Below are positions 8,231-16,480 of a stretch of DNA of 40,505 nucleotides, piece after piece. A program made the position numbers and the translations under genes. Location of the stretch: contig ONVT01000292.1 in the NCBI GenBank assembly GCA_900321365.1, positions 1-40,505 of the forward strand, given 5' to 3'. Under the pieces are notes generated by a model. It saw nothing but the letters and a program-made list of their open reading frames with translations. It was not told the DNA's origin and made no database searches. Position 1 is the first letter of the stretch. Each line of letters opens with the position of its first letter. This stretch comes from an uncultured Eubacteriales bacterium (GTDB lineage Bacteria > Bacillota_A > Clostridia > Lachnospirales > Lachnospiraceae).

Positions 8231-11125
8231 TCAGTCTGTACGCGTATTGCCGGCTGTGACCTGGATCGCATGACCGGGCATCAGCTCGGAATCATCCTTC
8301 TGATGGAAATAATAGTTGACGACATCCCTGGCAAGGGCAGCCGTATTGGCGGAAGTATAACCGTAGGCAATCCTGCAGGCAAGCGCCATCTGCGGCGCGT
8401 CAGAAGGAGCATAGCCGATAAACAGCGCATGATTCGGCTTCGTGGTAACCTCCTGCGCGGTTCCGGTTTTTCCGGATACCGGTACACCGCCTTCCAGGTT
8501 GTAGTCATGGAAAGAGTCGTGGTTCAGAACAACCTCACGCATTCCCGTATGGATCGCGTCCCACAGTTCAGAAGAAAGCTTCAGCTCACTGTGCAGAACA
8601 GGTTCATTGTCCGATACCGTATTGCCGTTGGAATCCGTGACCTTGTCGATCAGGGTCAGGTCATAGCACTGGCCGGAATTCGCCACGGTCATGACATAGC
8701 GGGAAAGCTGTGACACTGTGTAGGCGTTATCCGCCTGCCCCATCGCACCGCGGACCGCGTCATAGGTGAGCATATGCGGTGCGGATTCCGGGACTTCGAT
8801 TCCTGACGCCGAATCAAGCCCGTACATGCCGGCATATTTCTTGAGCCGTTCAACACCCGCGTCATCATCATATTCGCCTTCCACCGAGGCCAGGCGCCAC
8901 CCGATTGTGTTGAAAAAGAAGTTGCAGGAATTCTTGATTCCGTCCGTGAGGGCTTCCGTGCCATGAGCGCCCGGATAGATCCAGCACTTTACCGCCGGAT
9001 CAACACTGTCAAATTCGCCGGTGCAGTACAGCTGTTCTGTCACGCCGAGGACACCCTCCGCCACTCCGGCAGTCGCCGAGATGGGTTTGAAGGTGGAACC
9101 GGGAGCCAGGAGCTCCTGGGTTGCCCGGCTGTAGAACGGGCTCGAGAGGTCAGTCACAAGCTTGTAGTAGTAGTCTGAATCCATGTCATTGACCAGGCGG
9201 TTGCTGTCATAACTCGGATAGGTGACACAGGCCTGTACGGTCCCGTCATCCGGATTCGTAACGACGATCGCTCCGGAACACGGATTCAGCGCTAGCTGGG
9301 CAGGCGTGATCTGGAGGTTGTAGATCTTGTCGCGGATGAAGTCATATCCGCTCAGGGATCCGTTTGAGAGCTGGTCATAGTCGGAGGTGCTCATCTCCAG
9401 AACGCCTTGGTCAAAGAGAAGCAGGCACACCTGGGCTCCGTTGAGTTCATGCGCCATCAGCATATAGCGGAACACTCTCTTGCAGAAGTCGTCGTCAGAA
9501 CCAAGGTACTCAGCGATAAAGTCCGCAAGTGCGGTGTAAACTTCCGTGGAGTCCATGTATTCCATGCTTTCCTTGATCCCGTTGACGTCGATCCAGTTGT
9601 TGGAAATCGCGTAGGTAAGGAATTCCTGCAGGCTGATCGTCTCGTCCTCCGCCCAGGCCTTCCAGGTGAGGTCGGACTTGTCGACTGCCTCCTCGTTCAG
9701 GATGCCGGTCTGGGGAAGCATGGTATTGACAATATAGGACTGGTATACCTTCATCTCATCGGTAAGGTTCGAATACGGGGAAGGGTCATCCCTTGTCAGC
9801 TGGTCCCGGATCTCGGCGAAAATGGACTCTGCCTTTTTCTGGAAAGCGGCATAGACGTTCTTTTCATTGTTCGATGCGTCCGGATCAGAGAGATGATCCA
9901 CGCTGAGAACATTGTTTTCAAACAGGGAATAGTATACATCATAGACCGGGATGTAGACCTCGTCCGCAGACTGGATCCAGTCTGTCTCGATGGATTCGGT
10001 ATCCGCAATATTGGCCCACAGGATACCGGCGATATACTCTTCCAGAATGTGGTAGCAGGCCTTCTGGAGATCGGAATCCAGGGTAAGGTACAGGGAATTG
10101 CCGGCCTGTGGCTCTGTCCTGGATGTCACCTGAAGCGTCCTTCCGAGATTGTCGACATAGATGGTCTCCGATCCCTTCCGTCCCTGGAGGTCGGTCTCCA
10201 TCTTCTTTTCAAGCCCTACCTTCCCGACGATATCGGTGGAGTCATAGGAGGAGTCCATCTCACGCAGCTCTTTGAGCTCCTCGGCGGAAACCTGGCCTGT
10301 ATAGCCGATAATCGGGGAAAAATACAGGGCGTCGTTGTAGACTCTCTTGTAGTTCTCCGTGACATTGATTCCCTGCAGGGTTCCCGTATTTTCCAGAAGC
10401 TGTGAAACCGTTTCCTCTTTTACGTCCCGCGCAATTGTAATCGAATTGTACCTCTGGTACGCATTGGCCTGCAGCGTCGAGCGGAACTGGCACAGCTGCA
10501 GGACCTGTTCGGGCGGAAGGATCCTCGGCATATTCCACTGTGCAAGTTCTTCGTCCGAATACTTCTGTGAATTGATTCCGTAATACTGGTCCGAGCACAT
10601 CAGGGCGATCAGATCCGGGGCAGAAATGTCTGCCTCCTCCGGCGTCATCTCATCGATGGTCTGGTAACCGAAAAAGTCTGCCTTGAACCTGGAAAGGTTG
10701 AATCCTTTCACGGTATAGACATATTCTCCCGCATCATTCAGCGCGATTCTGAAATTGTTGTATACGGAATCCCCGTGCGACTCGATGATTCGTGCAGCAG
10801 TGTACAGGATACCGTTCAGGTTCAGGTTCCTGGCGGTTCTGTCGCTGTAGATTCCCTTATCTTCGAAAGTCACTTCATAGATGAGCTCATTGTACGCAAG
10901 CAGATTGCCCTTGCAGTCGAAGATCTCTCCTCTGGTGGACTTGAGGATCCTCTTCTTCTCGATGGAGAGGGTGAAATCATTCTCATAAGTCTCTCCCTGC
11001 AGGATCTGGAGCGTGAACAGACGGGAGACAATCATGATAAAGAGTACAAGAAATACAAGGATCAGGATGATCCCCCTGCTTCTGAGCGATTCCGTTGATG
11101 ATCTTCTCTTTTTCTGCCTTTTCAA
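8231..11125 (-). CDS. mrdA: Penicillin-binding protein 2, class B transpeptidase
   Basis: Cross-links peptidoglycan during side-wall elongation together with RodA. One N-terminal transmembrane segment (about residues 19-41) is followed by the pedestal domain (STRGEIFDCKGNLLAYN and similar) and a transpeptidase domain with the catalytic STFK motif near residue 676, SCN near 732 and KTG near 884. At 964 residues it is clearly longer than the 600-700 typical of PBP2; the extra length lies mainly between the pedestal and the transpeptidase domain (about residues 370-600) and is rich in acidic and polar residues. The start codon is TTG, with GAGGT at good spacing. The mreD-PBP2-rodA order is classic. 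Confidence 0.94.
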   Translation of the reverse strand: MKRQKKRRSSTESLRSRGIILILVFLVLFIMIVSRLFTLQILQGETYENDFTLSIEKKRILKSTRGEIFDCKGNLLAYNELIYEVTFEDKGIYSDRTARNLNLNGILYTAARIIESHGDSVYNNFRIALNDAGEYVYTVKGFNLSRFKADFFGYQTIDEMTPEEADISAPDLIALMCSDQYYGINSQKYSDEELAQWNMPRILPPEQVLQLCQFRSTLQANAYQRYNSITIARDVKEETVSQLLENTGTLQGINVTENYKRVYNDALYFSPIIGYTGQVSAEELKELREMDSSYDSTDIVGKVGLEKKMETDLQGRKGSETIYVDNLGRTLQVTSRTEPQAGNSLYLTLDSDLQKACYHILEEYIAGILWANIADTESIETDWIQSADEVYIPVYDVYYSLFENNVLSVDHLSDPDASNNEKNVYAAFQKKAESIFAEIRDQLTRDDPSPYSNLTDEMKVYQSYIVNTMLPQTGILNEEAVDKSDLTWKAWAEDETISLQEFLTYAISNNWIDVNGIKESMEYMDSTEVYTALADFIAEYLGSDDDFCKRVFRYMLMAHELNGAQVCLLLFDQGVLEMSTSDYDQLSNGSLSGYDFIRDKIYNLQITPAQLALNPCSGAIVVTNPDDGTVQACVTYPSYDSNRLVNDMDSDYYYKLVTDLSSPFYSRATQELLAPGSTFKPISATAGVAEGVLGVTEQLYCTGEFDSVDPAVKCWIYPGAHGTEALTDGIKNSCNFFFNTIGWRLASVEGEYDDDAGVERLKKYAGMYGLDSASGIEVPESAPHMLTYDAVRGAMGQADNAYTVSQLSRYVMTVANSGQCYDLTLIDKVTDSNGNTVSDNEPVLHSELKLSSELWDAIHTGMREVVLNHDSFHDYNLEGGVPVSGKTGTAQEVTTKPNHALFIGYAPSDAPQMALACRIAYGYTSANTAALARDVVNYYFHQKDDSELMPGHAIQVTAGNTRTD

Positions 11126-11158
11126 TGATTTACCTCAAATCCAGTGTTACAAGTCAAA

Positions 11159-11209
11159 CCCCCGCCACCCCCGCAGCTGTGGAACCTCCCCCGCGACCCA
11201 CCACAGCCC
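11159..11209 (-). other. G-tract-rich leader between mreD and PBP2
   Basis: The minus strand carries runs GGG, GGG, GGGGG, GGGGG and GGGGG within about 50 bases, just upstream of the PBP2 ribosome binding site. A competing 7-bp stem GCTGTGG/CCACAGC (11176-11182 with 11201-11207) is also possible. The rest of the 95-base gap shows nothing else. The segment could form a G-quadruplex or a GC-rich hairpin in the mRNA; this is inferred from sequence only. Confidence 0.45.
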
Positions 11210-11220
11210 GCTTCCGCTCG

Positions 11221-11718
11221 TCAGAAGTAAGACCGGAGCGTCTTCTTGTTGACATAGTAGTTCAGCTGGTAAAGGAATACCGCGAAGATGACCGTATAGA
11301 TCATCTCCGGGATGATCACGCGTCCCAGGTAGAACAGAACATGGACACGGCCGCGGATCATGAAGGTCGTCACGTACTGGTAGACACCGTAACACAGATC
11401 GCAGATCCCGATCAGAAGAAGGGGCGTCTTGATGTCGTCGTCATAGAAGATCCGGTAGGCGTATCCGGCGGCATAGCCGATCCAGGTATAGATCAGCGCA
11501 TAGAAGCCGAGGATCCCGCCGCCGAACAGATCCAGAAGGATCCCTGTCGAGAAGCCGACGATCATGCCGGTCCGGCTCCCGCACATCAGGGCAAATGACG
11601 CGGTCAGAATGACAGGAAGGTTCGGGCGGATCGAGGCGACTGCGACATAGGACATCAGCGTCGTCTGGAGGAGCGCTGCCAGAAAACACAGAAGGCCGAT
11701 CAGGAACTTTCTTTTCAC
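11221..11718 (-). CDS. mreD: Rod shape-determining membrane protein MreD
   Basis: 165 residues and strongly hydrophobic, with five to six predicted spans, matching the MreD family by size and by the TTLMSYVAVASIRPNLPVIL start and the GFSTGILLDLFGGGILGFYAL segment. MreD helps organise the elongation complex with MreC. The start is GTG and overlaps the mreC stop in a GTGA junction, with AGGAGG inside the end of mreC, so the two are translationally coupled. Confidence 0.92.
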   Translation of the reverse strand: MKRKFLIGLLCFLAALLQTTLMSYVAVASIRPNLPVILTASFALMCGSRTGMIVGFSTGILLDLFGGGILGFYALIYTWIGYAAGYAYRIFYDDDIKTPLLLIGICDLCYGVYQYVTTFMIRGRVHVLFYLGRVIIPEMIYTVIFAVFLYQLNYYVNKKTLRSYF

Positions 11719-12815
11719 TGCTCTCCTCCTTCCTGTATCTGCTCAGCGCCCTCTTCTGGCACCTGTCCTGTTCCGTCCGCCGCCTGAGCGGCATCTCCCT
11801 CCGGCGCCTGGGCAGTGCCATCTGCGGTTGGGAGCGTCGTGTCTGAGCTTCCCTCCGGCGTCTGCTGATCCCCCTCCTGGGCCGCGGCCGCGGCAGCTTC
11901 TTCCGCTCTCGGGGCCGTGAGCGTTGTGGTGTCGCCTCCGGATGCCTGGACGGATTCGGGGACTTCGCCCTCGCTCGGAATATACTCCTTGAGTGTACGG
12001 ATCACCAGTACTTCCTGGAGATGGTGGAAATCCACCGCCGGATTCACTGTTCCGGACTTGGTCAGATTATTCGCGTCGTTGTTCAGCTCGGAAATGTATC
12101 CGATCAGGATTCCGGGCAGGTATTTCTCGGAGATGCTGCTTGTCACCACCTTGTCACCGACATGTACATGATTGTTGTCGTCCGTGAGCTTGACCAGGGA
12201 AAGGGTTCCTTCATCGAGCAACTGCAGGTTTCCCGCAATGATACAGGTGTCGCCTGTTGTCGATACCATGGCGGAGACATTGGAATCGTCATCCGTGATC
12301 GACCGTACCCTCGCCCAGTTCGGCCCCACATCCGTCACGATTCCGCAGAGGCCTGCGCCCGCAAGAACATTGCAGTCCACAGAGATTCCGTCATTGGTTC
12401 CCTTGTCGATGGTAAAAGTTGTGAACCAGTTTCCGGATCCCTTTGAGATCACATGTGCTCCCACCGTGTCATAATCGGTATATTGTTCCTTGAGCTCGAG
12501 AAGGTTCTGCAGACGGTTCAGCTCTTCCTTGTTCAGGACCAGCTTGGAATTCTCCGCCTTCAGGTTGTCCACCTGGGTCTGGAGCAGCGCATTTTCCTCC
12601 CTCAGGGAAGCCGCGTCTGTCATATTGTCGGAGAAGCCGGACAGAAATGCGCCCACCTGGTTCATCCCCTTCTGGATCGGCGTGATGATCATGCCTGTAA
12701 ATCCCGTAACAGGACTCGCGACACTGGATCCCACAATCGAGAATGCGATCAGCGCGATGCAGATCAGAGAGAGTATGACAAGTGTTGTCTTTCCCTGCTT
12801 TCGGTTCTGATTCAT
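11715..12815 (-). CDS. mreC: Rod shape-determining protein MreC with low-complexity tail
   Basis: Extracytoplasmic scaffold protein of the elongasome. A short cytosolic N-terminus and a single transmembrane span (about residues 9-32) are followed by a coiled coil (about 65-110, SLREENALLQTQVDNLKAEN), and then the two beta domains of MreC (FTIDKGTNDGISVDCNVLAGAGLCGIV and KVVTSSISEKYLPGILIGYI). The core ends near residue 285. The last 75-80 residues are an unusual Ala/Glu/Gln/Gly/Thr-rich tail with repeated ADGT-x-Q-x-PE(E)G units. The ATG is preceded by GAGGT. It lies 40 bases after mreB, as in most clostridial mre operons. Confidence 0.94.
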   Translation of the reverse strand: MNQNRKQGKTTLVILSLICIALIAFSIVGSSVASPVTGFTGMIITPIQKGMNQVGAFLSGFSDNMTDAASLREENALLQTQVDNLKAENSKLVLNKEELNRLQNLLELKEQYTDYDTVGAHVISKGSGNWFTTFTIDKGTNDGISVDCNVLAGAGLCGIVTDVGPNWARVRSITDDDSNVSAMVSTTGDTCIIAGNLQLLDEGTLSLVKLTDDNNHVHVGDKVVTSSISEKYLPGILIGYISELNNDANNLTKSGTVNPAVDFHHLQEVLVIRTLKEYIPSEGEVPESVQASGGDTTTLTAPRAEEAAAAAAQEGDQQTPEGSSDTTLPTADGTAQAPEGDAAQAADGTGQVPEEGAEQIQEGGEQ

Positions 12816-12855
12816 AGAGGTTACCTCAGAGTTCTTGCGGTGCGGAATGGATGTC

Positions 12856-13857
12856 CTATCTTCTGGGAGAGCGCATCAGTGTGTGCAGCTCTTTCTGGTT
12901 GATCATCGTGATCAGTCCGCGGATCGTCGAGTTTTTCGGATCCTGGATGTGGTAGACCGGAAGAGAGACTTCCTTCTGCAGGTACATCGGCAGATTCTGG
13001 ATCAGGGAGACACCTCCCGTGAGGAAGATTCCTTCATGGAAGATATCCTGTCTCAGCATCGGTGGCGTACGGTCAACGACCTGACGCACTTCGTCCACGA
13101 TCCTGTCAATCCCGGCAAGTACCGCCACCGAGACGGCAAGCGCCGGAATCAGGTCGGATTTGGGCAGTCCCGAGAGTGTATGGATCCCGAACACCTTCTG
13201 TTCGAGACGGGGACCGTTGATCATGAAGGCAAGATTGTTCTTCAGCTGTTCCGCGGTTCGTTTTCCGATATTGATATTGAACTTGCGGCGCACCATGGTC
13301 ACGATATCATCATCCAGCGTGAATCCACCCTCTTTCAGGGTCCTGCCGATGATCACCTTTCCGTCGGAAAGAACCGAGATTTCAGTCGTATCCGCGCCGA
13401 TGTTCACAATCATATGGCCTTCCGGCCCCAGCACGGGCAGCCCGATGGAGATGGCGTCCGCGATTCCCTTGTCGACAAGGTGCACCCTCCCGGGACTGAG
13501 CGAAGAGTTAAGGACATTATAAAAAGCGCGCTGTTCCACAGGGGTTACCTGGGATGGCACCGCGATGCAGATTCCCGCACTCTTCTGGGAAAATGTAGTA
13601 AATTTGCGGAGCGTGTATGTCAGCACGCTCTCCATATCCTCGGCGGAAGCAATCACTCCGCCCGTCATGGGACGCAGCACCTGGACGGATGTCGGATTCT
13701 TCTCGTACATGAAGTAGGCATCATTGCCGATTGCAAGAACCTTCCTTCCGCGCCGCGCGATCATGTTCCGGCTTTCCATGAACTGTTCGCCGCTCCGGTC
13801 GCGCAGCTTCAGGGTATCCGTACCCAGGTCCACCCCGATCATATTCGAAAAAAACAT
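12856..13857 (-). CDS. mreB: MreB-like actin homologue with altered nucleotide motifs
   Basis: 333 residues, colinear with MreB over its whole length and in the MreB position before mreC. MreB forms membrane-bound ATP filaments that guide cell-wall synthesis. Phosphate-1 region: GVDLGTDTLKL (8-18). The connect region, usually an EEPMAAAIGAGLPV type segment that carries the catalytic Glu, reads LVDKGIADAISIGLPV (127-142). Phosphate-2, usually VDIGGGTTE, reads VNIGADTTE (151-159). The adenosine motif TGGG is LTGGVSL (279-285). The fold seems preserved but key ATPase residues differ, so hydrolysis may be weak or lost. Membrane loop and polymer-contact surfaces cannot be judged here. Confidence 0.9.
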   Translation of the reverse strand: MFFSNMIGVDLGTDTLKLRDRSGEQFMESRNMIARRGRKVLAIGNDAYFMYEKNPTSVQVLRPMTGGVIASAEDMESVLTYTLRKFTTFSQKSAGICIAVPSQVTPVEQRAFYNVLNSSLSPGRVHLVDKGIADAISIGLPVLGPEGHMIVNIGADTTEISVLSDGKVIIGRTLKEGGFTLDDDIVTMVRRKFNINIGKRTAEQLKNNLAFMINGPRLEQKVFGIHTLSGLPKSDLIPALAVSVAVLAGIDRIVDEVRQVVDRTPPMLRQDIFHEGIFLTGGVSLIQNLPMYLQKEVSLPVYHIQDPKNSTIRGLITMINQKELHTLMRSPRR

Positions 13858-13882
13858 GGATTTCGTCCACCCCTTATATATG

Positions 13883-13929
13883 ACTATAGTAAACGATAAA
13901 AGTGTTTATAGTATGTCGTTTACTATAGT
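13883..13929. promoter_or_regulatory. Perfect 14-base inverted repeat before mreB
   Basis: ACTATAGTAAACGA (13883-13896) is perfectly repeated in inverted form as TCGTTTACTATAGT (13916-13929), with a 19-base AT-rich spacer. It fills most of the 85-base radC-mreB gap, about 25 bases upstream of the mreB start. It is AT-rich and no T-run follows, so an operator or promoter region fits better than a terminator. The arm resembles GTTTACTATAAT in the phoH promoter. No good -35/-10 pair with 17-base spacing is visible. Confidence 0.6.
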
Positions 13930-13942
13930 TCGAATCAGATTC

Positions 13943-14677
13943 TTAATCCGGCTCCAGCAGACGGGACTGCCGCATGCTGACATACGAGCGGTCCCCGATG
14001 ATCAGGTGGTCCAGCAGAGGAATGCCGATCATCTCACCGGCCTGAAAAACCCGGTTCGTAAGCTCGATATCCTCCATGGACGGGGCGGGATCCCCGCTCG
14101 GATGATTGTGCAGGAGAATGACGGATGCGGCCCTGTGCGCGAGTGCCTCCACAAAGATCTCCCTCGGGGTGATAAACGCGGAATTGACCGTTCCCCTGGA
14201 AATGATCTTTTTGCCAAGCAGCCTCCCCTTGCTGCTCAGGCACAGGACGAGAGCGATTTCCTGGCTCTCATGGCGCATCTCCTCCATATAGTAGGCACCG
14301 ATGACTTCCGGACTGTCGTAGACCAGAGAGTCCTGGGAGCCGATCTTCGCCTGCGCGATCCTTCTGGACAGCTCGGCGATACAGCGGATCTGTGTTGCCT
14401 TCACTTTTCCGATCCCGCGGATCTCCTGCAGATCCTCCATGCTCGCCTTGTGCAGCTGGGCGATTCCCCCGCTTCCGAGTGACTCAAGGATGCTGCGGCT
14501 CATCTCCAGGGCTCCGGTTCCTTCCGAACCGGTCCGAAGGAGCACCGCGAGCAGCTCCGCGTCACTGAGCGCTCCCGCACCGAACCGCTCGCACTTTTCG
14601 TACGGGCGCTCGCTCTCCGGCAGATCGCTGATCCTTCCGGCACCGGCTATCCTGCGTCTGTTCTGATTCTTTTTCAT
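13943..14677 (-). CDS. radC: RadC family JAB/MPN-domain protein
   Basis: A RadC/UPF0758 protein. A helix-hairpin-helix segment in the N-terminal half (MEDLQEIRGIGKVKATQI) precedes a JAB/MPN metalloprotease-like domain with the metal motif HNHPSGDP. The biochemical role is not firmly known; the early DNA-repair assignment has been questioned. I start it at the ATG at 14677, because the candidate promoter at 14716-14744 places transcription start near 14709 and excludes a longer reading frame beginning at 14737. A TTG two codons upstream (14683) is an alternative. Its place just upstream of mreB is common in Firmicutes. Confidence 0.93.
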   Translation of the reverse strand: MKKNQNRRRIAGAGRISDLPESERPYEKCERFGAGALSDAELLAVLLRTGSEGTGALEMSRSILESLGSGGIAQLHKASMEDLQEIRGIGKVKATQIRCIAELSRRIAQAKIGSQDSLVYDSPEVIGAYYMEEMRHESQEIALVLCLSSKGRLLGKKIISRGTVNSAFITPREIFVEALAHRAASVILLHNHPSGDPAPSMEDIELTNRVFQAGEMIGIPLLDHLIIGDRSYVSMRQSRLLEPD

Positions 14678-14715
14678 GCGCAAACCTGCGCGTACTCCCT
14701 GCCATTTACAAAGAC

Positions 14716-14744
14716 ATTCTACATGATCCCGCCCCATTATTCAA
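14716..14744 (-). promoter_or_regulatory. Candidate sigma-A promoter for radC
   Basis: On the minus strand: -35 TTGAAT (14744-14739), 17-base spacer, -10 TAGAAT (14721-14716). It lies in the gap after the upstream flavoprotein gene. The predicted start, near 14709, gives a leader of about 30 bases that contains a GCGCA/TGCGC hairpin immediately before the radC ATG. It may also serve the downstream mre genes. Confidence 0.6.
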
Positions 14745-14785
14745 GCAGACCACAGCCGAGGGGCGGCAGAGTGTCCGGACCCGTG

Positions 14786-16480
14786 TCAGGTGAGGGCGCG
14801 CAGAATCTGCTCGGCGATCTTCAGGCCGTCAACCGCGGCACTGGTAATGCCTCCGGCGTAACCCGCCCCTTCTCCGCAGGGATAGAGCCCGCTGTGCCCG
14901 ACTGCCTGAAAGTCAGATCCGCGTTCGATCCGCACCGGTGATGACGTGCGGCTCTCCGCTGCGCACAGAAGGGCATCCGGACTGGAAAAGCCTTCGATCT
15001 GCCGCTCCCACGCGAGAATTCCCTCCTCAATTCCGGCGGAAACACGATCCGGGAAGATCTGCCGAAGGGAAGCCGTCTTCCATTTCCCGCAGATCTGCGG
15101 TTCAAAATCCGGGAGAGCATGGCTTCCCGGGTGGAAAGGATCACGGTCTGATGAGAGACGGAAATCTTCGAACCGCTGAACCGGGATCGCGCCGCCCCCC
15201 GCGTCATAGGCCGCTTTCTCGAGCTGCCTCTGAAACCACATTCCGATCAGGACATCTTCTTCCGGGATCTGGCGGGGACTGCCGCTCATCCAGGAGCGTA
15301 TTTCCTCCGGAGATACGGTAACGACGATCGCGCTGTTTGCCGCGCCGGAAGAACGGCCATGATAACTCATCCCGTTGACTGCCAGGAACCCCTCCTCGGA
15401 GGAAGCGTTGACGACATACCCTCCGGGGCACATGCAGAATGAGTAGACTCCTCTCCCGTCCGAGAGGCGCCGGGTCAGCTTATACGAAGCGGCGCTGAGC
15501 CGGCCGGCGAAGATGTCCCCGTACATCGCCCGGTCGATCAGCTCCTGCGGGTGCTGAATCCTGATTCCGACGGCAAATGATTTTGGCTGCATCACGATTC
15601 CGAAGTCCCGAAGCATGCAGAAGGTATCCCTGGCGGAATGCCCGACGGCGAGCACCAGGTGGCGCGTGGAGAATAAGAGCGTCCCGCCGTCAACAGTGCT
15701 GCAGGAGACCTGCCAGATCCCGTACTCCCGGCATCTTATCTGGTCCATCCTTGTTCCGAAAAAGACGTCTCCGCCTCTTTGGCAGATCTCATCTGTCATT
15801 GAGGTGACGACACGTTTCAGGACATCGGTTCCGATATGGGGCTTCGCGCTGGTCAGGATCTCCGGATCTGCCCCTGCCTGCACGAATGTCTCCAGGACAA
15901 AGCGGATTCTGCCCTCCGGATCCTTCACACCGGTATTCAGTTTCCCATCGGAAAATGTGCCGGCGCCTCCTTCCCCGAACTGGACATTTGCTTCCGGGTT
16001 CAGGACGCCGTCGTTCCAGAACTCGTGGACGCTTCTGGAGCGCTCTGCCGCCCGCGGTCCCCGCTCGATCAGGATCGGGCGCCTGTTTTCTCTGGCAAGA
16101 AGAAGGCCGCAGAACAGGCCGGCAGGGCCGCTGCCGACGATCAACGGGCGGTCCGGGTCGGATGCTCTCTGTCCGGATGTCGCCTGGGAAACGGCTCTCT
16201 GAGGGGCATGGGCGGAATACCTGTACACAGCCGGATGATAAGGCTCCACATTCTTCAGGCCTGAGCGGAGGATTCTCTTTTCAGCGCACTCATTGGAAAG
16301 CGAAACGCTGACCGTAAAGATTTCATACAGCTGCGGCTTTTTTCTGGCATCGATCGAACGGCGAAGCACCTCAAAGGAGAATGCTTCGCCTTCTTTCAGA
16401 TGAAGCGCGTCACGGACCGCCTTTTCCAGGCCTTTCCCGTCCTCATCCGGCTTCCGTTTTAATTGTGTGATCCGAATCAT
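14786..16480 (-). CDS. FAD-dependent dehydrogenase (COG2509-like)
   Basis: About 564 residues. An N-terminal region (MIRITQLKRK to about residue 90) precedes a Rossmann FAD-binding motif, PLIVGSGPAGLFCGLLLAREN, and a GEGGAGTFSDGKLNTG segment; the C-terminus returns to a second FAD contact, GLYPCGEGAGYAGGI. This architecture matches uncharacterised FAD-dependent dehydrogenases common in Clostridia; the substrate is unknown. The ATG at 16480 has AGGAGG in front and overlaps the stop of the upstream flavoprotein in ATGA, so I prefer it to the longer frame to 16534. Pairing with a BaiN-like flavoprotein suggests a shared role, not shown by sequence. Confidence 0.88.
   Translation of the reverse strand: MIRITQLKRKPDEDGKGLEKAVRDALHLKEGEAFSFEVLRRSIDARKKPQLYEIFTVSVSLSNECAEKRILRSGLKNVEPYHPAVYRYSAHAPQRAVSQATSGQRASDPDRPLIVGSGPAGLFCGLLLARENRRPILIERGPRAAERSRSVHEFWNDGVLNPEANVQFGEGGAGTFSDGKLNTGVKDPEGRIRFVLETFVQAGADPEILTSAKPHIGTDVLKRVVTSMTDEICQRGGDVFFGTRMDQIRCREYGIWQVSCSTVDGGTLLFSTRHLVLAVGHSARDTFCMLRDFGIVMQPKSFAVGIRIQHPQELIDRAMYGDIFAGRLSAASYKLTRRLSDGRGVYSFCMCPGGYVVNASSEEGFLAVNGMSYHGRSSGAANSAIVVTVSPEEIRSWMSGSPRQIPEEDVLIGMWFQRQLEKAAYDAGGGAIPVQRFEDFRLSSDRDPFHPGSHALPDFEPQICGKWKTASLRQIFPDRVSAGIEEGILAWERQIEGFSSPDALLCAAESRTSSPVRIERGSDFQAVGHSGLYPCGEGAGYAGGITSAAVDGLKIAEQILRALT

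Noticed and set aside
9407..10405. 332-residue plus-strand frame opposite PBP2
   Set aside because: No domain or ribosome binding site; the opposite strand encodes conserved PBP2.
12835..13899. Long plus-strand frame opposite mreB
   Set aside because: Antisense shadow; the composition is His/Arg/Asp-rich with no recognisable domain, while the minus strand encodes a colinear MreB.
13883..13929. Intrinsic terminator after radC
   Set aside because: The stem is AT-rich and no T-run follows on the transcribed strand.
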